A DNA stretch of 64,000 bases. It comes from Dechloromonas sp. H13 (GTDB lineage Bacteria; Pseudomonadota; Gammaproteobacteria; Burkholderiales; Rhodocyclaceae). The translations under genes and the position numbers were made by a program. Below the pieces are notes generated by a model that worked only from the letters and a program-made list of their open reading frames with translations, did not search any database and was not told the origin of the DNA. Position 1 is the stretch's first letter. Each line of letters opens with the position of its first letter. Positions 1-9,008 of the stretch are shown piece by piece. The stretch covers positions 207,501 through 271,500 of the forward strand of contig NZ_SSXX01000002.1 in NCBI RefSeq assembly GCF_009469615.1, in the 5' to 3' direction.

Positions 1-154
1 AGTAGGTCATCGCCAGGCTCCCCATCAACCCAGCCCCCTCCGGAACCACCGGCAGGGGGCCGCGGCGTTTACAATCTACAAAACACACTCTGCCGATAGA
101 TGGCAGGGGCTATACTGAGCTACCCGAAATCGTTGTTCGGAAGCGAGGTTAAAG
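1..154. other. Left-edge non-coding stretch upstream of msrA
   Basis: No convincing gene is seen here; the left end may be the tail of a region outside the window. A TATACT hexamer at 111-116 could be a -10 box for msrA, but no good -35 lies at the right distance, so the promoter call is weak. The sequence AAGCGAGG before the ATG at 155 is a plausible ribosome binding site. Confidence 0.4.
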
Positions 155-694
155 ATGGCTGTCGCAACATTTGCCGGTGGCTGCTTCTGGTGCCTGGAAG
201 CGGTTTTCTCCCAATTGTCGGGTGTCCATCATGTAACCTCGGGCTATTGCGGCGGATACAACGTCAATCCGACCTACGAGCAGGTATGCACCGGAACTAC
301 TGGCCATGCGGAAGCAGTCAGAATCGACTTTGATCCGGCAAAGATTTCTTTCTCCCAGCTTCTGGAAGTCTTTTTCACTATCCATGATCCGACAACCCGG
401 AATCGTCAAGGGGCCGATGTGGGGACGCAATATCGATCTGCAATATTCGTTCATTCGCCCGAGCAGCGGGCTGAAGCGCTGGCGATGATCGGTGCTCTGA
501 ACCAGGAGCTGCCTGCGAATTCACCCGTGGTGACCGAGATATCGGATGCACCGCAATTCTTCCCCGCGGAGAATTACCACCAGCGCTATTTCGCCGACAA
601 TCCGGCTCAGGGTTACTGCACGTTCGTGATCAGTCCCAAAGTGGCAGCCTTCAGGCGTGAATTTGCGTCGCTGCTCAAGACACCGGGTCAATGA
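155..694 (+). CDS. msrA: Peptide-methionine (S)-S-oxide reductase MsrA
   Basis: Reduces the S epimer of methionine sulfoxide, free or in proteins, as part of oxidative damage repair in the cytoplasm. The signature GCFWC lies at residues 9-13, with Cys10 as the nucleophile; further cysteines at about 32 and 45 and near the C terminus could serve as resolving residues. The 179-residue length is normal for a stand-alone MsrA. It is followed, converging and overlapping by 20 bases, by a hydrolase gene on the other strand. Family assignment is secure; regulation cannot be seen. Confidence 0.96.
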   Translation: MAVATFAGGCFWCLEAVFSQLSGVHHVTSGYCGGYNVNPTYEQVCTGTTGHAEAVRIDFDPAKISFSQLLEVFFTIHDPTTRNRQGADVGTQYRSAIFVHSPEQRAEALAMIGALNQELPANSPVVTEISDAPQFFPAENYHQRYFADNPAQGYCTFVISPKVAAFRREFASLLKTPGQ

Positions 695-1511
695 ATTGCA
701 TCAACTCGCGGGCGAAGCGTTCGCGTTGCCACTGATGTGGGGAGTGATCGCATCCCTCGTAGATGTGGAGAACGGCATCCGCTATTTCATTGGCGACGTA
801 ATGCGCAGTTTCAGTCCGGTAGAAATTGCTTTGGCCACCATAAACGAGCATTGATGGAATATCGATTCGTCTCAGCACGTCGCGATAATCCGCTGCGGTC
901 AGACTTGCCCAGCAGGTGATCAGTGGGCGAGGATTCTGGGCGCGCAATGCGGCACGCGAGCGTTCCCAGCCGCTGGCGCCGGCCAGGTATTTTTCCCGAG
1001 CCCGCTCATTCAGCCCGAACGCAGTGAGCTTCAGCACGCCCTCGGCGAAATCCTCCTCGAGCCAGGTCATCAGTTCATTTGCTTTATCCGGGCCGAAGTT
1101 TCCGTAGATCCCATGTTCCCAACCAGGTTCGGTCAGCAATTTCGGTGACTGGTCGATGAAGCACAACTTGGCGAGACGGTCCGTTCCGAAATCCCTGATG
1201 TATTGCCAGAGGGTCAGGGCACCCATCGAATGGCCTACCGCCACCACGTTGTCGAGACGGTAATGCTCGAGCAGGTTGGCGAGGTCTCTGGCCATTCTTT
1301 CCACCGTTGGCGGCTCACCGTCATCCAGGGGGTGGCCGCCATGGCCGCGGGCATCCCAGCGATATACGCGGTGGTGCCGGTGAAGTTCGTTCAGGAAGGG
1401 AAACCATTCCTGATGGCTGGATGTCCAGCCGTGCAGCATGACGATCGGCGAGCCTTCTCCGGATACCTTCACATGGATTTTTGCTCCGTCGTCGGCGAGG
1501 AAATGGGACAT
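675..1511 (-). CDS. Alpha/beta hydrolase
   Basis: A 278-residue alpha/beta-hydrolase fold protein of unknown substrate. The oxyanion region HGWTSSH is near residues 27-33, the nucleophile elbow GHSMG has Ser95, and the C-terminal GCDHSPH supplies the likely catalytic histidine. The usual acid position after strand 6 reads GGQSNFY instead of the common GGxD, so the acid may have moved or the enzyme may differ in mechanism. I chose the ATG at 1511 (MSHFLADD) because the homologous fold begins there; a longer frame reaches 1562. It is divergent from the metallo-hydrolase at 1580. Confidence 0.85.
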   Translation of the reverse strand: MSHFLADDGAKIHVKVSGEGSPIVMLHGWTSSHQEWFPFLNELHRHHRVYRWDARGHGGHPLDDGEPPTVERMARDLANLLEHYRLDNVVAVGHSMGALTLWQYIRDFGTDRLAKLCFIDQSPKLLTEPGWEHGIYGNFGPDKANELMTWLEEDFAEGVLKLTAFGLNERAREKYLAGASGWERSRAALRAQNPRPLITCWASLTAADYRDVLRRIDIPSMLVYGGQSNFYRTETAHYVANEIADAVLHIYEGCDHSPHQWQRERFARELMQFIDPVS

Positions 1512-1579
1512 GGCTTTTGCGGTCGCAGTGAAAACAGGGGCAAAGTATAATCCGCCCTTCAATACGGAAGGGTACGGAA

Positions 1580-2530
1580 ATGTTCGACTGGAGAGATTAC
1601 GGCAATGGCATCATCGCCTTCGACGCCGGCTATGTGCGGCCGGTTCTGGCAGCGATTCATGTCGTCATAGAAGCGGGGCGCGTGGCATTCATCGATACGG
1701 GCAGCAACGATGCGCTGCCCAATGCGCAGGCGGCTCTGAAACGGCTTGGGCTGGCGCCTGACGCGGTCGACTACATTATTCTGACCCACATACACCTCGA
1801 TCATGCCGGTGGCGCCGGCAGCATGATGGCCGCTTTTCCCCGGGCGCAACTCGTCGTTCATCCGCGCGGCGCGCGACACATGGCCGAGCCAGGCCGGCTG
1901 GTCGCGGGCGTGACCGCCGTCTATGGGGAGGATTACGTGCGCCGGGTTTACGGCGAGATTCTGCCGGTTCCCGCCGAGAGAATCGTCGAGGCCCCCGATG
2001 GCCATGCGGTTTCACTGGCTGGCCGCGAGTTGCTGTGTCTCGATACACCGGGTCACGCGCGGCACCATATCTGCATCGTCGACCGCAGGACGGGTGGGAT
2101 TTTCAGCGGAGACATGTTCGGACTTTCCTACCGCGAACATGACGTGGATGGGGGTCCCTTCATCTTTCCAACGACCACGCCGACGCAGTTCGAGCCGGAG
2201 GCGATGCATGCCTCGATCGATCGCCTGCTGTCGTTCAGGCCGGAAGCGATCTATCTGACGCACTACAGCCGGGTCGGGAATATTCCCCAGATGGGCGCCG
2301 ACCTGCATCGCCGGCTGGATGCGATGGTCGCCTGTGCGCAGCAGGCTGGCGGTAGCGGTGCGGAAAGGCATGAAGCAATCAAGGCGGCGTTGACGAATTA
2401 TCTGCTGACCGAACTGCGAGCCCATGGCTGTCCTTTGCCGCAAGCGCACGCTTTGGGAATCTGGGAAACCGATCTCGAACTCAATGCCCAGGGGCTCGAA
2501 GTGTGGCTGGATAGCCGGCAGCCAGCCTAA
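1580..2530 (+). CDS. MBL-fold metallo-hydrolase
   Basis: A 316-residue metallo-beta-lactamase-fold hydrolase. The metal-binding motif THIHLDHAGG gives His70, His72, Asp74 and His75, a further ligand lies in TPGHARHH, and the bridging aspartate is in FSGDMFG. The roughly 100 residues beyond the core are usual for this broad group, which includes glyoxalase II-like and lactonase-like enzymes; substrate cannot be told from sequence. The start follows GGTACGGAA closely. The 3' end overlaps the corA stop by four bases, convergently. Confidence 0.88.
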   Translation: MFDWRDYGNGIIAFDAGYVRPVLAAIHVVIEAGRVAFIDTGSNDALPNAQAALKRLGLAPDAVDYIILTHIHLDHAGGAGSMMAAFPRAQLVVHPRGARHMAEPGRLVAGVTAVYGEDYVRRVYGEILPVPAERIVEAPDGHAVSLAGRELLCLDTPGHARHHICIVDRRTGGIFSGDMFGLSYREHDVDGGPFIFPTTTPTQFEPEAMHASIDRLLSFRPEAIYLTHYSRVGNIPQMGADLHRRLDAMVACAQQAGGSGAERHEAIKAALTNYLLTELRAHGCPLPQAHALGIWETDLELNAQGLEVWLDSRQPA

Positions 2531-3585
2531 CGGCGCCGCCAGAACATGAACAGCATGATGCTGGCAATTACCAGCATCAATCCGGTGGCATAGTAGAAGC
2601 CACGCGGCAGTTCGAGCCAGGGCATCTGGTGAAAATTCATCCCGAAAATGCCGGCAATCAACGTTGCCGGCATGAAGATGGTGGCGACCACCGTCAGCGT
2701 CCGGACTTCGAGATTGACGCGATGACTGACGGTCGTCAGGTGCACATCGAGCAAGCCGGTCGCCAGTTCGCGGAGATCTTCGAGCGACTCGATGATATGA
2801 ACCGTGTGGTCATAAACATCGCGCAGATAAAGCTGGATTTCCGGTGCAAAAAAATGCGCATGTTCGCGATGCAGGTTGCCGAGAAGTTCGCGTAGCGGGT
2901 AAAGATTGCGCCGCAGCTGGGATACGCAACGCTTGAACTGGTGGATGTTTTCGAGCACCGCCGGTCCCGGGTGGCCAAGAATTTCGGTTTCGAGCTTTTC
3001 TGCATAATCGTCGAGCTGTTCAATGACCGCAAAATAGCTATCGACCACCGAATCGAGCAACGAGTAAGCCACCATGTCGGTACTGGCGCTACGGAGCTTT
3101 CCGCGATCCGTCCGCAGGCGCTGACGGACCGGCTCGAATGTGCGGGAAGGCCGCTCCTGGAAAGTGAGCAGGTAGTCCGGGCCGACGACCAGGCTGATCT
3201 GGTCCTGCACTAGGTCGAGCGGCGTCGTGGCGACCTCGTAGCGGTGCAGAACTATGTACAGGTAGTTGTCGTAAGCATCGACTTTCTGGCGCTGGTTGTT
3301 GTTCAGGATGTCCTCAAGCACCAGCGGATGCAACTGGAAGGCATTGCCGATGGCGGCCAGCGCCACCGGATCCTGAAGTCCGTAAACATTTCCCCACAGC
3401 GTTGAGTTCTGGCGCGGGTAGGCAGCCAAGGCGGCGGTATCCGGCAGTTCGTTCTCGCTCAGGGCAGCCGGACCGAAATCGAGTACCGATATTACGGGTT
3501 TGGCGGTCTTGATTTCGCCGATGTGAACCAGCGAGCCTGGCGGCATGCCGGCCTTGCGAGAACGCAGCTTCTTCGGCTTTTTCAT
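2527..3585 (-). CDS. corA: CorA-type magnesium/cobalt transporter
   Basis: Inner-membrane channel for Mg2+ (also Co2+ and Ni2+ in relatives), active as a pentamer. The long N-terminal cytosolic domain is followed by two C-terminal membrane helices; the diagnostic GMN motif is at residues 315-317 just before the short periplasmic loop, and the protein ends in basic residues (WRRR) after TM2. Length 352 is typical. The start codon overlaps the tcdA stop by four bases (ATGA), so the two are translationally coupled. Substrate is inferred from the family. Confidence 0.94.
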   Translation of the reverse strand: MKKPKKLRSRKAGMPPGSLVHIGEIKTAKPVISVLDFGPAALSENELPDTAALAAYPRQNSTLWGNVYGLQDPVALAAIGNAFQLHPLVLEDILNNNQRQKVDAYDNYLYIVLHRYEVATTPLDLVQDQISLVVGPDYLLTFQERPSRTFEPVRQRLRTDRGKLRSASTDMVAYSLLDSVVDSYFAVIEQLDDYAEKLETEILGHPGPAVLENIHQFKRCVSQLRRNLYPLRELLGNLHREHAHFFAPEIQLYLRDVYDHTVHIIESLEDLRELATGLLDVHLTTVSHRVNLEVRTLTVVATIFMPATLIAGIFGMNFHQMPWLELPRGFYYATGLMLVIASIMLFMFWRRR

Positions 3586-4349
3586 TTGGCGAGAATCAGC
3601 TGGATGGCATGTGCGGCGGCGGCCATGCCGAAGACCGAGGTGACGCAGACCGACGAGCCGAATCCCGCACAGCTGAGCCCTGCCGGCGCGCCTTGTGTCT
3701 CGCAGCTGGCCTGCGGATCGGGGTAGCGCAGCGCTTCCGTCGAGAATACGGCGGCTACCCCGAATTTCTTCCGGGGATCGCGCGGGAATCCATGTTCGCG
3801 ACGGAGCTGTGCGCGAACCTTGGCCAGCAGCGGATCCTGCACGGTCGCCGACAGGTCGCTTATCCTAACCTGGGTTGGGTCGATCTGGCCACCGGCAGCA
3901 CCGGCGACGACCATCGGCATGCGCAGACGCCGGCAGTGGGCGATCATGGCAGCTTTGGTGCGTGCCTGGTCGATGGCATCGACCACGACATCGAAGCGGG
4001 GTGTCAGGATATCCGCCACGTTTTCCGGGGTGACGAAATCCTCGATGCAGGTGACCTCGCAGGTAGGATTGATGGCATGGATTCGTTCGGCCATCGCATC
4101 GACCTTGGCTTTGCCGTAGACATCGCCGAGGGCATGAATCTGCCGGTTGGTGTTGGATTCCGCCACCATGTCGAGGTCGACCGCAGCAAGCTGCCCGATG
4201 CCGGTTCGGGCTAGCGCCTCCAACGCCCACGAGCCAACTCCGCCGACGCCCACGACACAGACGCTGGCATGGATCAGGCGTTCGGCCGCCGCCGGGCCGT
4301 ACAGGCGGGCAACGCCGCCAAAGCGGCGTGCGTGGTCGGCCGCCATCAT
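3582..4349 (-). CDS. tcdA: tRNA threonylcarbamoyladenosine dehydratase (TcdA/CsdL family)
   Basis: E1-like ATP-dependent enzyme that cyclises the t6A base at position 37 of ANN-decoding tRNAs to ct6A. From the ATG at 4349 the protein has 255 residues: Rossmann motif GVGGVGS at 34-40, acidic VDLD at about 57-60 and the ThiF/MoeB-type SNTNRQ at 65-70. The frame is open to 4532, but a GGAGG-containing ribosome binding site (CAGGAGGGCAGGAA) sits immediately before the paired ATGATG at 4349/4346, so the shorter start is preferred. Co-transcribed with corA downstream; divergent from ispB. Confidence 0.93.
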   Translation of the reverse strand: MMAADHARRFGGVARLYGPAAAERLIHASVCVVGVGGVGSWALEALARTGIGQLAAVDLDMVAESNTNRQIHALGDVYGKAKVDAMAERIHAINPTCEVTCIEDFVTPENVADILTPRFDVVVDAIDQARTKAAMIAHCRRLRMPMVVAGAAGGQIDPTQVRISDLSATVQDPLLAKVRAQLRREHGFPRDPRKKFGVAAVFSTEALRYPDPQASCETQGAPAGLSCAGFGSSVCVTSVFGMAAAAHAIQLILAK

Positions 4350-4488
4350 TTCCTGCCCTCCTGCCGGCGCAAAGTAGGCGCCGCCAATGCATGCAGGGGC
4401 GATATGAATGTTTCGGAGTTGCTCATGACACGCCGAGTGTAGCCGAAAGCAACGGCCGGGAAGAAGGCGGAAACCTGGTTTCCTTGTC

Positions 4489-4517
4489 TTGACGACCCGT
4501 CTGCCCACGCCTAAGAT
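4489..4517 (+). promoter_or_regulatory. Sigma70-type promoter for ispB
   Basis: TTGACG at 4489-4494 and TAAGAT at 4512-4517 are separated by 17 bases, a near-ideal sigma70 layout. It places the transcript start about 20 bases before the GTG at 4546 and argues against using the upstream in-frame TTG at 4489, which would lie inside the -35 box. Confidence 0.7.
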
Positions 4518-4545
4518 TCCGCGCTTACCCAAGAGCAGGTTGATT

Positions 4546-5514
4546 GTGACCGTGGAACAGCTTTACGCCCTGATCGGGCAAGACATGAAGGCCGTGGACG
4601 CGGTCATCCGCGATCGTCTCCACTCGGACGTCGCGCTCGTTAGCCAGGTTGCAGAGTACATCATCGCTAGCGGTGGCAAGCGCATGCGTCCGGCGCTGGT
4701 TTTGCTGGCGGCAGGGGCGATGGGCTATCAGGGACGGCAGCATCACGATCTGGCGGCCGTCGTCGAATTCATCCATACCGCCACCCTCCTGCACGACGAC
4801 GTGGTCGACGAATCATCGCTACGTCGTGGTCGCGATACCGCCAATGCCATTTTCGGCAACGCAGCCAGCGTGCTGGTCGGCGACTTCCTGTATTCCCGGG
4901 CCTTCCAGATGATGGTCGAGGTCGATGAAATGCGTATCATGCGGGTGCTCTCCGACGCCACGAACGTCATCGCCGAGGGCGAAGTCCTGCAACTCATGAA
5001 TTGTCACGATGCCGACGTCGACGAGCAGCGCTACCTGCAGGTCATCCGCTTCAAGACAGCCAAGCTGTTCGAGGCCGCCGCGCAACTGGGCGCCATACTG
5101 GGGGGGGCGACACCGGAGATCGAGCGCGCCCTGGCCGACTACGGCATGCATCTTGGAACGGCCTTCCAGCTGGTCGACGACGTGCTCGATTATTCCGGCC
5201 AGGAAGCGGATACCGGCAAGCATCTCGGCGATGACCTCGCCGAAGGCAAGCCGACGTTGCCGCTGATCTACGTGATGCAGAACGGCACGCCCGAACAGGC
5301 GGCCTGTGTGCGCCGGGCCATCGAGGACGGCGGTCGGGACGATTTTCCCGCCGTGCTGGCAGCCATCCACGCCAGCGGGGCGCTGGGCCATGCGCGCCGG
5401 CAGGCGGAACGTGAAGCCGAACGCGCGAGAGAAGCAATTTGCGCGCTGAGGGATTCAAATTATCGGGAAGCTCTGCTAAAATTGACGCTCTTTGCGGTTG
5501 AGAGGAATCACTAG
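4546..5514 (+). CDS. ispB: Polyprenyl (octaprenyl) diphosphate synthase
   Basis: Long-chain trans-prenyl transferase that elongates FPP with IPP to make the ubiquinone side chain. Starting at GTG 4546 it has 322 residues. The two aspartate-rich motifs are DDVVD at about 84-88 and DDVLD at about 211-215; GGKRMRP near the N terminus binds the diphosphate. The track of promoter boxes at 4489-4517 supports the 4546 (or 4552) start rather than the upstream TTG. tRNA-Pro follows 18 bases after the stop, probably on the same transcript. Chain length (octaprenyl) is inferred from beta-proteobacterial relatives. Confidence 0.93.
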   Translation: MTVEQLYALIGQDMKAVDAVIRDRLHSDVALVSQVAEYIIASGGKRMRPALVLLAAGAMGYQGRQHHDLAAVVEFIHTATLLHDDVVDESSLRRGRDTANAIFGNAASVLVGDFLYSRAFQMMVEVDEMRIMRVLSDATNVIAEGEVLQLMNCHDADVDEQRYLQVIRFKTAKLFEAAAQLGAILGGATPEIERALADYGMHLGTAFQLVDDVLDYSGQEADTGKHLGDDLAEGKPTLPLIYVMQNGTPEQAACVRRAIEDGGRDDFPAVLAAIHASGALGHARRQAEREAERAREAICALRDSNYREALLKLTLFAVERNH

Positions 5515-5532
5515 TCTCCTCTCGCAAAGCTT

Positions 5533-5609
5533 CGGAGTGTAGCTCAGCCTGGTAGAGCACTGCGTTCGGGACGCAGGGGTCGCATGTTCGAATCATGTCA
5601 CTCCGACCA
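5533..5609 (+). tRNA. tRNA-Pro (anticodon CGG)
   Basis: A 77-base cloverleaf: acceptor CGGAGTG pairs with CACTCCG, followed by discriminator A and an encoded CCA. The anticodon arm CTGCG-TTCGGGA-CGCAG gives anticodon CGG, which reads CCG proline codons. The T arm contains TTCGAAT. It lies just after ispB and just before a strong terminator. Confidence 0.97.
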
Positions 5610-5614
5610 TATTG

Positions 5615-5650
5615 AAGCCCATGTAATTCTAAGAATTACATGGGCTTTTC
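5615..5650 (+). terminator. Intrinsic terminator after ispB/tRNA-Pro
   Basis: A long perfect inverted repeat (AAGCCCATGTAATT pairing with AATTACATGGGCTT, loop CTAAG) is followed by TTCGCTTTT. It sits five bases beyond the tRNA CCA end and should end the ispB-tRNA transcript. Confidence 0.85.
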
Positions 5651-5860
5651 GCTTTTGAAGATATCCCTGAATTTCGGCGTCGGAGCGTCTCGGTCCACGG
5701 GGTTGCGTGGTAACATGTTGAGCTAATTGGCTTTTGTGTTGTTCTGTCCTGCCATCGCCAGGCAGAAAAATGCCCTGGGGAATACCGGGGATGCATTTCC
5801 GAATAATTCTCAGCCTGGCTGGTGTTGCAAGGCGTGCCGGCAAACTCGGGGTCGTCCAGA
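5651..5860 (+). other. Intergenic stretch before the pilS operon
   Basis: About 210 bases with no convincing gene. It is less GC-rich than its surroundings and should hold the promoter of the PP0621-pilS-pilR operon, but no clear -35/-10 pair stands out by eye. A short frame entering from 5822 merely extends the next gene upstream. Confidence 0.4.
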
Positions 5861-6091
5861 ATGAAGTACCTGCTGCTCATCGCTTTTGTCGTCGTGATCT
5901 GGTGGGTGTTCAAAATCCGTGCAGTGAGGCCGACGCCACCTCGCACCAAGGCATCTCCCGCGCCTGAGAAGATGGTGGTCTGCGCTCACTGCGGCGTGCA
6001 CTTGCCGCTCAGCGACAGCATCGCCGAGCATGGCGTCCATTTCTGCTCCGAAGCGCATCGGCAGGCTGGAAAGGCAGCCGGCAAGCCGTGA
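5861..6091 (+). CDS. PP0621 family small membrane-anchored protein
   Basis: A 77-residue protein: one N-terminal membrane helix (about residues 3-18, rich in L, I, V and W) and a cytosolic tail with a small metal-binding-like module, CAHCG followed by HFCSEAHR, which resembles a TRASH/zinc-ribbon knuckle. Proteins of this PP0621 family commonly precede pilS in related bacteria (family knowledge); function is not established. I chose the ATG at 5861, which begins the membrane helix. The stop overlaps the pilS GTG by four bases. Confidence 0.8.
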   Translation: MKYLLLIAFVVVIWWVFKIRAVRPTPPRTKASPAPEKMVVCAHCGVHLPLSDSIAEHGVHFCSEAHRQAGKAAGKP

Positions 6092-7698
6092 GCGACTGGC
6101 TGGCCACGACCTGGGAGGCGAGTTGGCGCCCCTTCCAGTATTTCAACCTCTACCGCCTGGTTCTCGGCGGTCTCGCCTTGCTGGGCGTCCTGCTGCCCGA
6201 GGGCTGGATTGCCTCGCTGCATCTGACGTATTCGCTGCCCTTCCTGCTGCTGGCGGTGCTCTACATGTCGGTGGTCGGCACCGGACTCCTTGCTTCCATC
6301 CACTGGCAGCATCGTTTCAATTTCCAGCTCTCGTTGCAGGTGATGACCGACGTGGCGGCGATCGGTCTGCTGATGTACGCCGGCGGCGGGATCGGCAGCG
6401 GCGTCGGCGCCTTGATGCTGGTCTCCCTGGCCACCGCCAGTCTGGTCGGGCGGGGGCGTCTGGTGCTCTTCTATGCCGCTTTGGCGACGCTGGCTACGCT
6501 CGGCGGACAGGTCGTCGGCGCCGTGTTCCGCGATTTCGAGCCGGCGACCATCGTCCAGGCGGGCTTCCTGTCCGCCGGGTTTTTTGCGACGGCGATCCTG
6601 GCGCGCCTGCTTGGCCAGCGCCTGATGGCCAACGAGGAGCTGGCACGCCAGCGCGGCATCAGCCTGGAAAACCAGAGCCGCATCAGCCAGCGGGTCATCG
6701 AACGGATGCAGGACGGCATTCTGGTGGTGGACAGCGACGGGCAGGTGCAGCGGCACAATCCCGTGGTCGAAACGATGCTCGGCGCGGCGCCCGCGCCAGA
6801 GATGCGTCTGGCGGATTATTGTCCGGCGCTGGCTGCGGCGCTGGCCGGATGGAAGGTGGCCAGGGCGAATGCGACGACCGACTTTCAGGCGCCCAACGGC
6901 AGCGAACTGCGTGCCCGTTTCGAGCAGACGGCCAGCAGCGCGGGGGAGATACTGGTGTTTCTCGAGGATATCGGGCGTATCGAGGAACGGGCGCAACAGA
7001 TGAAACTTGCCGCCCTGGGACGGTTGACCGCAAGCATCGCCCACGAAATCCGCAACCCGCTTTCTGCCATCAGCCACGCCGGCGAACTATTGCGCGAGGA
7101 ACGGCGGGGCGACATGCAGGAGCGGCTGTTGAAAATCCTCGCCGACAACGTGGCGCGTCTCGACCGGATCGTTGCGGATATCCTCGAACTCGGCCGGCGC
7201 GACCGGATGCAGGCCGAGTACCTGCCGCTGCGCCGCTTCTGTGCGCAATTCGTCGAGAGTTTCGAAAGCGCCCACGCGGTCGTGCCGGGCCTCATCCAGG
7301 TCGATGTCGCGGGCGATCCAGGCATCTGTTTCGATCGTACCCACCTCGACCAGGTTCTGTGGAATCTGTTGGGCAATGCCGTGCGTCATTGCCGTGGGCG
7401 TCCCGGTAGCGTGCGCCTGCACGTAGCGGCCGGCGACGGGCAAGGGCTGGTAGAGTTGCATGTCATTGACGACGGCGCCGGCGTTCCGGAAATGGTCAGG
7501 TCCCAGATATTCGAGCCATTTTTCACCACCCACCATCTCGGTACCGGGCTGGGCCTGTTCATCGCCCGCGAGCTTTGCGAGGCCAACGGCGCCAGCCTGG
7601 AGCTGGCGGCCGATGCCGATGGTGGACATTTCATTCTTGTTGGGAGATGCGACACATGTCTGTTGCCCGAAGCGAGCGACGCCCGCGCGGCGAATTGA
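6088..7698 (+). CDS. pilS: Sensor histidine kinase PilS
   Basis: Membrane sensor kinase that, with PilR, controls type IV pilin transcription via sigma54. The 536-residue protein has about six membrane helices in residues 20-180, a PAS-like region at roughly 195-295, the HisKA phospho-site SIAHEIRNP with His319, and a C-terminal HATPase with N box around NLLGNAVRH, DDGAG and GTGLGLF. It starts with GTG overlapping the PP0621 stop, which implies translational coupling. Its 3' end overlaps pilR by 43 bases. The identity rests on topology, neighbours and order. Confidence 0.92.
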   Translation: MSDWLATTWEASWRPFQYFNLYRLVLGGLALLGVLLPEGWIASLHLTYSLPFLLLAVLYMSVVGTGLLASIHWQHRFNFQLSLQVMTDVAAIGLLMYAGGGIGSGVGALMLVSLATASLVGRGRLVLFYAALATLATLGGQVVGAVFRDFEPATIVQAGFLSAGFFATAILARLLGQRLMANEELARQRGISLENQSRISQRVIERMQDGILVVDSDGQVQRHNPVVETMLGAAPAPEMRLADYCPALAAALAGWKVARANATTDFQAPNGSELRARFEQTASSAGEILVFLEDIGRIEERAQQMKLAALGRLTASIAHEIRNPLSAISHAGELLREERRGDMQERLLKILADNVARLDRIVADILELGRRDRMQAEYLPLRRFCAQFVESFESAHAVVPGLIQVDVAGDPGICFDRTHLDQVLWNLLGNAVRHCRGRPGSVRLHVAAGDGQGLVELHVIDDGAGVPEMVRSQIFEPFFTTHHLGTGLGLFIARELCEANGASLELAADADGGHFILVGRCDTCLLPEASDARAAN

Positions 7699-9008
7699 GC
7701 CGCGTGCTGGTCGTCGATGACGAGCCGGATATCCGCGAACTGATCGATCTCACGTTGTCGCGCATGGGGCTGGCTGCCGCCTGTGCCGGCAGCGTCGCAG
7801 AGGCGCGGCAGGCGCTGGCCGACGGCGAGTTCCATCTGTGTCTGACCGACATGCGGCTGCCGGATGGCGATGGCCTTGAGGTCGTCCGCTACATCGCCGA
7901 GCACCATGCGCAGACCCCGGTGGCGGTGATCACCGCCTACGGCAGCACCGAAAATGCCGTCGCAGCGCTCAAGGCGGGTGCCTTCGACTACCTGGCCAAG
8001 CCGGTCGGCCTCGAGCAGTTGCGTGCCCTCGTCAAGTCGGCCTTGCGCGTGCCGGGCAGCCAGCAGCAGGGTAATCATCCCCTGCAGTCGCTGACTGGCG
8101 AGTCGGCCGCCATGCAGCAGGCCCGTTCGATGATCGAGCGGCTGGCGCGCAGCCAGGCACCCATCTACATTTCCGGCGAATCCGGGAGCGGCAAGGAGCT
8201 TGCGGCGCGCCTCATCCATGCGCGCAGCGCGCAGGCGAGCGGGCCGTTCGTTCCGGTCAACTGCGGCGCGATACCGGAAAACCTGATGGAAAGCGAATTC
8301 TTCGGGCATCGCAAGGGGGCGTTTACCGGTGCCGAGAGCGATCACGAAGGATTTTTCCAGGCCGCCAGCGGTGGCACGCTGTTCCTCGACGAGGTGGCCG
8401 ACCTGCCGCTGGCGATGCAGGTCAAGCTGCTGCGCGCGATCCAGGAGAAAAAGGTGCGCAAGGTCGGGGTCGCCACCGAGGAGCCGGTCGACGTCCGCAT
8501 CATCTGCGCGACGCACCGGAATCTGCGTGACTGCGTCGACAAGGGCAACTTCCGGCAGGACCTCTACTATCGCCTGAACGTCATCGAGTTGCGCATGCCG
8601 GCCCTGCGCGAGCGGGTCGAGGACATTCCCGCGCTGGTCGCTGCCATCCTGAAGAAGCTCTGCGGCGAGACAGTGCCCCAGGTGTCGGCGGCGGCCCTGC
8701 AGGCGCTGGCAGCCTATCCGTTCCCCGGCAACGTGCGCGAACTGGAAAACATTCTCGAACGCGCGACGGCACTTTGTTCCGGGACGACGATCGAGGTGGA
8801 CGACCTGCATCTGGCGCCGGACGAAATGGGTGGCGAGAATCCCGGGCGTGGCAGCGAGACGCTGGATGACTATCTCAATCGCCTCGAGCGCCAGGCCATC
8901 CTCGAAGCCTTGCAGAAGACCGACGGGAACCGGACTGCGGCCGCCCGCCTGCTCGGCGTTACCTTCCGTTCGCTGCGCTACCGTCTGGAACGGCTGGGCA
9001 TCGAGTGA
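7656..9008 (+). CDS. pilR: Sigma54-dependent response regulator PilR
   Basis: NtrC-type activator of 450 residues. Receiver domain with the acidic pocket DDEPD at 21-25, phospho-acceptor Asp65 and Lys115; AAA+ domain with Walker A GESGSGKE at 174-181, sigma54-contacting GAFTGA at 221-226 and Walker B TLFLDE at 241-246; Fis-type helix-turn-helix at the C terminus (GNRTAAARLLGV). I chose the ATG at 7656, which follows GGGAG by 9 bases, although the frame is open further upstream. Partner of PilS; expected target is pilA, which is outside this window. Confidence 0.94.
   Translation: MSVARSERRPRGELSRVLVVDDEPDIRELIDLTLSRMGLAAACAGSVAEARQALADGEFHLCLTDMRLPDGDGLEVVRYIAEHHAQTPVAVITAYGSTENAVAALKAGAFDYLAKPVGLEQLRALVKSALRVPGSQQQGNHPLQSLTGESAAMQQARSMIERLARSQAPIYISGESGSGKELAARLIHARSAQASGPFVPVNCGAIPENLMESEFFGHRKGAFTGAESDHEGFFQAASGGTLFLDEVADLPLAMQVKLLRAIQEKKVRKVGVATEEPVDVRIICATHRNLRDCVDKGNFRQDLYYRLNVIELRMPALRERVEDIPALVAAILKKLCGETVPQVSAAALQALAAYPFPGNVRELENILERATALCSGTTIEVDDLHLAPDEMGGENPGRGSETLDDYLNRLERQAILEALQKTDGNRTAAARLLGVTFRSLRYRLERLGIE

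Noticed and set aside
4489-4545. Upstream TTG start of ispB
   Set aside because: The TTG is the first half of a near-consensus -35 box with a matching -10 at 4512-4517, so it would not be transcribed from this promoter.
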